Below, one piece after another: positions 58,100-64,000 of a stretch of DNA of 64,000 nt. The stretch comes from Leisingera sp. ANG1 (lineage in GTDB: Bacteria; Pseudomonadota; Alphaproteobacteria; Rhodobacterales; Rhodobacteraceae). The stretch lies in contig NZ_AFCF02000007.1 of assembly GCF_000203975.2 (NCBI RefSeq), forward strand, positions 1-64,000. Direction: 5' to 3'. Under the pieces are notes generated by a model that worked only from the letters and a program-made list of their open reading frames with translations, searched no databases and was not told the DNA's origin. Within the stretch, counting starts at the first letter, position 1, and each line of letters begins with the position of its first letter. Position numbers and translations under genes: made by a program.

Positions 58100-59104
58100 A
58101 TGCAGCGCGATAACACCATGACACTCGGCTTTCTGATTTTTCCCGGCTTTCCAATGGCCTGCCTGACCTCGGCCATCGAACCCCTGCGCGCGGCAAATGA
58201 AATTGCCGGCTCTGAAACCTTCCGATGGAAACTGGTGTCCGAAACCGGCAGCAGCGTGAACGCCTCCGCCAATGTGGCCTTCCAGCCCGACTGCGCCCTG
58301 GATGAGGCCGACGGCGTCGACACCCTGTTCCTCTTGTCCAGCCCGCAAGGCAAATTTGAGGACCCCAAGGCCTCCAACGGCAAGCTGCGCCACCTGGCCC
58401 GGCACGGCACCACCATGGGCGCGGTCTCCGGCGGGGTGTTTCCGCTGGCCCGCTCCGGCCTGCTCGACGGCCACAGCTGCTCGGTCCACTGGTGCTATAA
58501 GGCAGCCTTCACAGCCGAGTTCCCGTCCCTTGCCACCGTCGACGACGTGATCGTGCTGGACCGCCGCCGCTTCACTGCCAGCGGCGCCGCGGCGATGTTC
58601 GACCTGTCGCTGAAACTGATCGAGCGCGCCATGGGCGACGCCGTGATGACAGAGGTCGCCTGCTGGTTCCAGCACCCGATGGTCCGCGCCGAAGGCGTGC
58701 GTCAGAAAATCCCCGCCTTCAAGACCGACAGCACCGCCGACAGCCTGCCGCCGCCGGTTGCCAAGGCGGTTGAGCTGTTTGCCGACAATCTGGAGCACCC
58801 GGTCTCAATCCGTGATGCCGCCAGCGAAATCGGCGTTTCGCCGCGCCAGCTGGAGCGCAGCTTCAAGGCCGCCACCGGCCAGAGCCCGGCCATCTATTAC
58901 CGCACCCTGCGGATGAACGCGGCACGGCAGCTGGTGATGTATTCCCGCGACTCGATCACCTCGATCGCCAATGCGGTGGGCTATGCCACCTCCTCCACCC
59001 TGTCGCAGCACTACCGCGAAAGCTTCGGCGTCACCCCACAGGAGGAACGCCGCAAGGTGAACCTGTTCAGGGTCCAGGACAACCGGCCCATCCCCTCAGC
59101 CTGA
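58100..59104 (+). CDS. GlxA-type AraC family transcriptional regulator
   Basis: A 334-residue protein with an N-terminal DJ-1/PfpI-like domain (~1-190, probably non-catalytic ligand sensing) and a C-terminal AraC double helix-turn-helix (~225-315; ISIRDAASEIGVSPRQLERSFKAATG and SITSIANAVGYATSSTLSQHYRESFG). GlxA-type regulators control catabolism of betaines, dimethylglycine or carnitine in proteobacteria (GbdR/CdhR relatives). The position next to tmm and mgd suggests a methylated-amine or glycine-betaine signal. The ATG at 58100 is retained; an ATG at 58118 is also possible. Confidence 0.87.
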   Translation: MQRDNTMTLGFLIFPGFPMACLTSAIEPLRAANEIAGSETFRWKLVSETGSSVNASANVAFQPDCALDEADGVDTLFLLSSPQGKFEDPKASNGKLRHLARHGTTMGAVSGGVFPLARSGLLDGHSCSVHWCYKAAFTAEFPSLATVDDVIVLDRRRFTASGAAAMFDLSLKLIERAMGDAVMTEVACWFQHPMVRAEGVRQKIPAFKTDSTADSLPPPVAKAVELFADNLEHPVSIRDAASEIGVSPRQLERSFKAATGQSPAIYYRTLRMNAARQLVMYSRDSITSIANAVGYATSSTLSQHYRESFGVTPQEERRKVNLFRVQDNRPIPSA

Positions 59105-59115
59105 CCGGAGACGCC

Positions 59116-59829
59116 ATGCGCATACTCGTTTTCCAACACCTGGACTGTGAACATCCAGGCGCTTTCCGGGAACTGATGCGCACGCATGACATTGACTGGC
59201 ACGTTGCCGAACTCGATCAGGGCGATTCGATCCCGGAGATGGAGCCCTTTGATGCGCTCTGGGTCATGGGCGGTCCCATGGACGTCTGGGATGTTGCAGA
59301 ACACCCTTGGCTTATCGCCGAAAAGCGGGCCATCCGGCAATGGATCAAACATATCGGTAAACCCTATCTGGGCCTGTGCCTGGGCCACCAGCTGCTGGCC
59401 GACGCCCTGAACGGAACCTGCGGCCCGCAACGCCCGGCCGAGGTTGGCATCCGCCGGGTATCCCTGACGGAAGCCGCGCAAAACGATGCCCTGTTTTCAG
59501 GGCTGCCTGCGCAAATGAGTGTCCTGCAATGGCACGGCGTCCAGGTGGCGCAAGCCCCTGAAGGGGCAGAGATTCTAGCTAGCTCAGCCAATTGCCCGAT
59601 TGAGGCGATGCGCGTTGGTACCAATGCCTGGTCCATGCAGTTCCATGTTGAAGCTGAGAAAGACACCGTTGCCAACTGGGCCGCGATCCCCGCCTATCAT
59701 GCGGCGCTGTTGGAAACTCTGGGCGCGGATGGCCTGGGCGCCTTTCAGGCCGAAAGCGATGCCTGCATGGACGAGTTCAGGACCTGCTCCCGCATCATCT
59801 TTGCCAATTTCCTGAAACAGATGCAGTGA
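59116..59829 (+). CDS. Class I glutamine amidotransferase domain protein
   Basis: A 237-residue free-standing GATase1 domain like those found with GMP synthase. The nucleophile elbow GLCLGHQLLADAL gives the catalytic Cys, and MQFHVEAEKD supplies the His/Glu of the triad. It lies 11 bp after the GlxA-type gene and is probably co-transcribed. It could hydrolyse a gamma-glutamyl amide. In this locus gamma-glutamylmethylamide is a tempting substrate, but that is speculation. Confidence 0.85.
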   Translation: MRILVFQHLDCEHPGAFRELMRTHDIDWHVAELDQGDSIPEMEPFDALWVMGGPMDVWDVAEHPWLIAEKRAIRQWIKHIGKPYLGLCLGHQLLADALNGTCGPQRPAEVGIRRVSLTEAAQNDALFSGLPAQMSVLQWHGVQVAQAPEGAEILASSANCPIEAMRVGTNAWSMQFHVEAEKDTVANWAAIPAYHAALLETLGADGLGAFQAESDACMDEFRTCSRIIFANFLKQMQ

Positions 59830-59844
59830 GGCTCCAAACAAGTC

Positions 59845-59877
59845 CGGCTCCGGGGGGGGGCACCCCAGAGCCGTTTT
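59845..59877 (+). terminator. Terminator between the GATase gene and mgdD
   Basis: CGGCTC (59845-59850) pairs with GAGCCG (59867-59872), followed by TTTTT. The loop contains an 8-G run and CCCC that can extend the pairing. Confidence 0.75.
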
Positions 59878-59901
59878 TGCAAGCCGCTTGCGTGCAGCGC
59901 C

Positions 59902-60483
59902 TCAGATCACAGACTTCGCAGCCGCCACCAGCGCATGATGCAGCGATGCTGCCGAGGACCGCGGGCCGATGATCGAATAAACCTGCCCCGGCGCTTGGCA
60001 CAGCAGGAACACACCCAGATGCTCCATCGAGGTGCGGGTGGCGTCGCCCGCCTTGCCCGCACGGACATTGGCGTTGCACAGCCGTTCCAGCACGTCAAAG
60101 CAGCGCGGGCCCTCCATGTCGAAGCGGCACCAGCCGTCGGTTTGCTCCACCACAGAGCCCGCCTCTCCCACGGCCTGCTTCAGATCCGCCGCCATCAGCT
60201 CATGGCTGTCATGCGGAGCAGAGATCATCCACAGGTCCGGCCCCATCCACCAGGCAGAAAACACACCGTGCTCACCCCAGCCGGCAGGTTCAGGAAGGGC
60301 ACCGCCCAGATAAGACGCGGCCGCAGATTTCACCGCATTTTCGCTGCCTTGACGCGCCGCCAAGGAGGCCAGCGCCCGGTCAGTGACTTCCCGGATCTGG
60401 AGACCCGTGAAGACATCCACCCGCGGCTCATACCCGCCCAGCGGAGAGATGGCTTTGAGCCCATGATTATCAAACTTACCCAC
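59902..60483 (-). CDS. mgdD: N-methylglutamate dehydrogenase/sarcosine oxidase gamma subunit
   Basis: A 193-residue SoxG-type subunit with the GVFSAWWMGPDLWMI-like core typical of the gamma chain (compare GEHGVFSAWWMGPDLW). GTG at 60483 is chosen as start: GGGGAG lies 8 nt upstream and it overlaps the alpha-subunit stop, whereas the ATG at 60525 would overlap the alpha gene by 50 bp. Small non-catalytic subunit of the heterotetramer. Named mgdD rather than soxG because of the gmaS-mgsABC context; the two families are close paralogues. Confidence 0.85.
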   Translation of the reverse strand: MGKFDNHGLKAISPLGGYEPRVDVFTGLQIREVTDRALASLAARQGSENAVKSAAASYLGGALPEPAGWGEHGVFSAWWMGPDLWMISAPHDSHELMAADLKQAVGEAGSVVEQTDGWCRFDMEGPRCFDVLERLCNANVRAGKAGDATRTSMEHLGVFLLCQAPGQVYSIIGPRSSAASLHHALVAAAKSVI

Positions 60484-63400
60484 GGAGACGCTCCCCTTCC
60501 GGATCCACAAAATGCGCGCTGACAACTTCGACCTGGATTTCCTTGCCCTCCAGCGGGTTGACCGCTCGGATCACCTCGCCTTTGCGGCTGTCGCCGCGCT
60601 TCAGGAAACCGATCCCGATCGAACAGCCCAGCACCGGCGAATAGGCCGCCGAGGTGATATAGCCCTGATCGGTGGCCGCGCTGACCTCGCCATCGGCATT
60701 CATCAGATGCGCCCCGGCCTGCACCGGATCGGCGGCATTCACCGGCTTGAAACCAACCAGCTTCAGCGCATCCTCCTGGTTCATCCCCTCGCGTTCGCTC
60801 AGGGTATTGCCGATGCAGTCCTTCTTCTTGCTGACCATCTTGCCCATGCCGAGGTTCAGCGCCGAGGTGGTGCCGTTCAGCTCATTGCCGGCGGCATGGC
60901 CCTTCTCGATCCGCATGACGCCCAGCGCCTCGGTGCCGTAAGGCACAGCGCCGAACTCTTCGCCTGCTTCCATCAGCTTGCGGATCATCGCATCGCCATA
61001 GCGGGTCGGTACCGCGATCTCATAGGCCAGCTCGCCCGAGAAGGAGATCCGGAAAAGCCGCGCCCGGCAGCCGCCCGCCACGGTCACTTCCCCGCAGGCC
61101 ATGAAGGGGAACGCCTCGTTCGAGATATCGAACTCGGGGTCCACGACTTTTTGCAGCAGCTTGCGGGCATTCGGACCCGCCACCGCGAACTGCGCCCAGG
61201 CCTCGGTTGTCGAGATCAGCTGCACATCCATGTCAGGGAACAGGCACTGGCGCGCAAATTCCATGTTGCGGTAGACCAGAACTGCGTTGGCGGTGGTGGT
61301 GGTCACCACGAAATGATCCTCGGCAAACCGCGCCGCGGTGCCGTCGTCATAGGCAATGCCGTCCTCGCGCAGCATCAGCCCATAGCGGACCTTGCCCACC
61401 GGCAGTTTGGCAAAGGCATTGGCATACATCTTGTTCAGGAACTCGGCAGCATCCTTGCCCTGCACATCGATCTTGCCCAGCGTAGTCACGTCGCAGATGC
61501 CGACCGAATTGCGGGTCTGCAGCACCTCGCGGTCCACCGACTGGCGCCAATGGGTTTCGCCCGCCTTGGGGAACCACTGCGCGCGCAGCCACTGGCCGAC
61601 CTCGACAAACACCGCACCCTGCTCCTCGGCCCATTTGTGACTGGGGGTCTTGCGGGTCGGGCGGAATTCCTCACCGACGGACCGGCCTGCCATCACACCA
61701 AAGGAGACCGGCGTATACGGCGGGCGGAACATGGTGGTGCCGACCTCGGGGATCTGCTTGCCCGCCAGCTCAGCCATGATCGCCAGGCCGCCCATGTTGG
61801 AGGTCTTGCCCTGATCGGTCGCCATGCCAAGGGTGGTGTAGCGCTTCAGATGCTCGACAGAGCGGAAGTTCTCCTGATGCGCCAGTTTCACGTCCTTGAC
61901 AGTGACGTCGTTCTGCTGGTCCAGCCAGGCGCGGCCCTTGCCTTCCTTCACGTACCAGAAGGGGGTCACGTTGACAGGCGCATCCTCGGCCTCAGGCAGC
62001 TCACCCACTTTGGCCTCAATACCCAGCTTCGACAGCGCGGCCACGGCGCCCTCGGCACCGGCGCGCAGCGCGGCGGCGGTGGAGAAATCGCCATTGGCGG
62101 CACCGGCGACGACCATGTTCTGCGGCAGCTCGCCTGCCGGCACAAAGGCCGCAATATCCTCGCGCCAGGCCGGGCGGCCGCGTTGGTGGCAGGTCAGATG
62201 CACGTTCGGGTTCCAGCCGCCGGAGACCGCCAGCGCGCCGCAAGGCACGTCGCGGGTGATACCGCTAGCCAGACGAAGGCGGACGGATTCCAGGCCCAGC
62301 CGGCCCTTGGTGTCGATCACCTGCGCACCGGCAAAAAGCTCAGCCCCCTCGACCGCGGGCGCATCGGCGCGGGTGTCGATCACCGCGGTCACCTTGACGC
62401 CCTTGGCGATCAGGTCGGCGGCAGTGCGGTGGCCGTCGTCGTTGTTGGTGAAAACCGCAACGGTTTGGTCCGGCGTCACCGCCCAGCGGTTGGCATAGGC
62501 GCGCACGGCACCGGCCAGCATCACGCCGGGACGGTCGTTGTTCTCAAACGCAATGGGGCGTTCAGTGGCGCCCGCCGCCAGCATCGCCCGCTTGGAGTAG
62601 ATCCGCCACAGGATCTGCCGCGGTTTGCCCGCCTCCGGCGCCAGCACGTGGTCGGCAGTCCGCTCCACCGCGCCATAGATACCGTGATCAAAGGCGCCGA
62701 TAATGGTGGTGCGCGGCATCACCCGCACGTTCGGCATAGCCGCCAGCTCCGCCTGCGCCTGCTCGACCCAGGCAGCACCGGTCAGGTCGCCAACACCGAA
62801 GGTTTCCGCATTCAGACGCCCGCCTAGCAGAAAGTCCTCGTCGGCAATAATCACCTGCGCGCCCGCCCGGCCCGCGGTCAACGCCGCCATCAGGCCGGCG
62901 GGGCCGGCCCCGATCACCAAGAGGTCGCAATGCAGGAAACCCTTGTCATAAGCATCCGGATCGGCCTCAAAGCTGATACTGCCCAGACCCGCCGCCTTGC
63001 GGATGATCGGCTCGTACAGTTTTTCCCAGAACGCTGCAGGCCACATGAACGTCTTGTAGTAGAAACCCGCGGTCAGGAAATTCGAGAACCGGTCATTGAT
63101 CGCCATGAAGTCATGCTGCAGCGACGGCCAGCGGTTCTGCGAGTTCGCTTCCAGCCCGTCATACAGCTCCGCCACGGTGGCGCGGGTGTTCGGCTCCTGC
63201 CGCCCGCCGCTGCGCAGCTCGACAAGCGCGTTCGGCTCTTCGGAGCCGGAGGTCAGCACGCCCCGCGGACGGTGGTATTTGAACGACCGGCCCATCAGCC
63301 GCACGCCATTCGCCAAGAGGGCCGAGGCCAATGTGTCGCCCTCAAATCCCTTGAAACGCTTGCCATCGAAGGTGAAGCTCAGCGGCTTGCCGCCCTTGAT

Positions 63401-63502
63401 CAGCCCCCCGTCCAAGCGGTTCACCTGCACCCCCTTGCGGGCACCGGTGCTGCCGTCGGCCTGAAAGGCCACGCGGCCGGCATTCATCACTGCGTCAGTC
63501 AT
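60476..63502 (-). CDS. mgdC: N-methylglutamate dehydrogenase/sarcosine oxidase alpha subunit
   Basis: A 1008-residue SoxA-type subunit. The N-terminal ferredoxin-like segment lacks cluster cysteines, followed by an NAD-binding flavoprotein-type domain (LLVIGAGPAGLMAALTAGRAGAQ, ~180-210) and a C-terminal GcvT/aminomethyltransferase fold (~610-1000) that binds THF. The whole complex oxidises N-methylglutamate (or sarcosine) and delivers the C1 unit to THF as methylene-THF. It overlaps mgdB by 4 bp and mgdD by 8 bp. Confidence 0.92.
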   Translation of the reverse strand: MTDAVMNAGRVAFQADGSTGARKGVQVNRLDGGLIKGGKPLSFTFDGKRFKGFEGDTLASALLANGVRLMGRSFKYHRPRGVLTSGSEEPNALVELRSGGRQEPNTRATVAELYDGLEANSQNRWPSLQHDFMAINDRFSNFLTAGFYYKTFMWPAAFWEKLYEPIIRKAAGLGSISFEADPDAYDKGFLHCDLLVIGAGPAGLMAALTAGRAGAQVIIADEDFLLGGRLNAETFGVGDLTGAAWVEQAQAELAAMPNVRVMPRTTIIGAFDHGIYGAVERTADHVLAPEAGKPRQILWRIYSKRAMLAAGATERPIAFENNDRPGVMLAGAVRAYANRWAVTPDQTVAVFTNNDDGHRTAADLIAKGVKVTAVIDTRADAPAVEGAELFAGAQVIDTKGRLGLESVRLRLASGITRDVPCGALAVSGGWNPNVHLTCHQRGRPAWREDIAAFVPAGELPQNMVVAGAANGDFSTAAALRAGAEGAVAALSKLGIEAKVGELPEAEDAPVNVTPFWYVKEGKGRAWLDQQNDVTVKDVKLAHQENFRSVEHLKRYTTLGMATDQGKTSNMGGLAIMAELAGKQIPEVGTTMFRPPYTPVSFGVMAGRSVGEEFRPTRKTPSHKWAEEQGAVFVEVGQWLRAQWFPKAGETHWRQSVDREVLQTRNSVGICDVTTLGKIDVQGKDAAEFLNKMYANAFAKLPVGKVRYGLMLREDGIAYDDGTAARFAEDHFVVTTTTANAVLVYRNMEFARQCLFPDMDVQLISTTEAWAQFAVAGPNARKLLQKVVDPEFDISNEAFPFMACGEVTVAGGCRARLFRISFSGELAYEIAVPTRYGDAMIRKLMEAGEEFGAVPYGTEALGVMRIEKGHAAGNELNGTTSALNLGMGKMVSKKKDCIGNTLSEREGMNQEDALKLVGFKPVNAADPVQAGAHLMNADGEVSAATDQGYITSAAYSPVLGCSIGIGFLKRGDSRKGEVIRAVNPLEGKEIQVEVVSAHFVDPEGERLRG

Positions 63503-63786
63503 TTGCTGCGCCCCCTTGCCCGGGCCACATCACGGGCCAGTTCGACATTCAGGATTTCGTGGGTCACGGTGTTGCGGGTCACCACCAGCCAGGACCGGTC
63601 GCCCTGCTCATGGAACCACAGTTCACGGTGTTCGCCCGCCGGGTTGTCGCGCAGATACAGGTAGTCGTGGAACTGATCCGCCGCATTGTCAGCCTGCCAG
63701 TCCGGCCGGTCGATCAGGGACGCATCACCCAGGTAAGTGAACTCCTGGAAATCCCGCGGCCCGAGGATCGGATGGTTGATAATCAT
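63499..63786 (-). CDS. mgdB: N-methylglutamate dehydrogenase/sarcosine oxidase delta subunit
   Basis: A 95-residue SoxD-type subunit (MIINHPILGPRDFQEFTYLGD opening typical of the family). In this type of complex it normally binds a zinc through Cys/His residues; here His-containing motifs are present but Cys is absent. It overlaps the alpha gene by 4 bp (ATGA) and lies 16 bp after mgdA. Confidence 0.88.
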   Translation of the reverse strand: MIINHPILGPRDFQEFTYLGDASLIDRPDWQADNAADQFHDYLYLRDNPAGEHRELWFHEQGDRSWLVVTRNTVTHEILNVELARDVARARGRSK

Positions 63787-63802
63787 CGCTGTCTTCCTTT
63801 CC

Positions 63803-64000
63803 TCAGTGCAGGTTCGGCTGGGCGCCCTGGCCCTTTTCGTCGATCATGCAGCCGCGGCGGAACCGGTCGAGCCGGTAGGCCGTTGCCACCTTGTGCGGGG
63901 TATCGGTCGCCAGCAGATGCGCATAGCACCAGCCCGAGGCCGGGGTTGCCTTGAATCCGCCGTAGCACCAGCCGCCGTTGAAATAGAGACCGTCGATATG
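63803..64000 (-). CDS. mgdA: N-methylglutamate dehydrogenase/sarcosine oxidase beta subunit (3' end only)
   Basis: Partial gene running off the right edge; only the last 65 codons are visible. Reading the minus strand gives a C-terminus containing GLYFNGGWCYGGFKATPASG, matching SoxB beta subunits (FAD-binding amine oxidase domain with C-terminal glycine-rich loop). Catalytic beta chain carrying FMN/FAD that dehydrogenates the N-methylamino acid. First gene of mgdABCD; its promoter is outside the window. Confidence 0.88.
   Translation of the reverse strand, partial: HIDGLYFNGGWCYGGFKATPASGWCYAHLLATDTPHKVATAYRLDRFRRGCMIDEKGQGAQPNLH

Noticed and set aside
60512-62827. 771-codon plus-strand frame opposite mgdC
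   Set aside because: Antisense shadow of the alpha subunit gene; the His/Arg/Gly-rich product is typical of such frames.
59902-64000. Housekeeping sarcosine oxidase soxBDAG
   Set aside because: The subunits are homologous. The presence of gmaS-mgsABC in the same locus makes N-methylglutamate dehydrogenase more likely, though sarcosine oxidase is not excluded.

Overview
The window looks like part of a Rhodobacterales (Roseobacter-group, Leisingera/Phaeobacter/Ruegeria-like) genome. It is GC-rich, and it carries alphaproteobacterial-type genes for trimethylamine and methylamine breakdown (tmm, tdm, dmmDABC, gmaS, mgsABC, mgd/sox) next to a serine-cycle gene set. This assignment rests on recognised protein families and gene order. 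No database search was run.

Layout. 1-0.55 kb: non-coding, strongly A/C-skewed. 0.5-4.1 kb: N-methylproline demethylase-like flavoenzyme, a P5C-reductase-like protein and a divergent TetR regulator. 4.3-10.4 kb: two-gene NAD formate dehydrogenase (fused gamma/beta subunit plus Mo/W alpha subunit) with LysR and MarR-type regulators. 10.7-23.1 kb: accessory functions (RTX-Hint secreted protein, chemoreceptor, CHASE/PAS hybrid kinase, EamA permease, Na/Pi transporter, DeoR regulator). 23.3-35.2 kb: serine-cycle module, sgaA-mtkA-mtkB-hprA-ppc-glyA on the minus strand and, divergently, a LuxR-type regulator, mcl and glycerate kinase. 35.2-42.2 kb: TMAO demethylase with a truncated globin, an EamA permease, and folD, chorismate mutase and fhs. 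42.4-48.5 kb: mgsABC-gmaS, then amt with a small membrane protein. 49.0-59.8 kb: dmmDABC, XRE-cupin and GntR regulators, a substrate-binding protein without a signal peptide, tmm, a GlxA-type AraC regulator and a class-I amidotransferase. 59.9-64.0 kb: sarcosine-oxidase-type mgdBCD and the 3' end of mgdA, running off the right edge.

How it fits together (inference from known pathways). Tmm makes TMAO; Tdm splits it to dimethylamine plus formaldehyde; Dmm converts dimethylamine to methylamine; GmaS, MgsABC and MgdABCD pass methylamine through gamma-glutamylmethylamide and N-methylglutamate, releasing ammonium and a C1 unit on tetrahydrofolate. FolD and Fhs oxidise the C1 unit to formate, and formate dehydrogenase yields NADH. 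Alternatively, SHMT feeds methylene-THF into the serine cycle for carbon assimilation. Amt would recapture ammonium.

Regulation visible in the DNA. The dmmD and tmm promoters carry near-copies of the same promoter plus double operator (TTGGTCCGnACCAA type). Perfect dyads cover the -35 and -10 of tdm. CTACCC/GGGTAG palindromes lie between sgaA and the LuxR-type gene. TTCC/GGAA dyads recur at mgsA, amt, dmmD and mcl.
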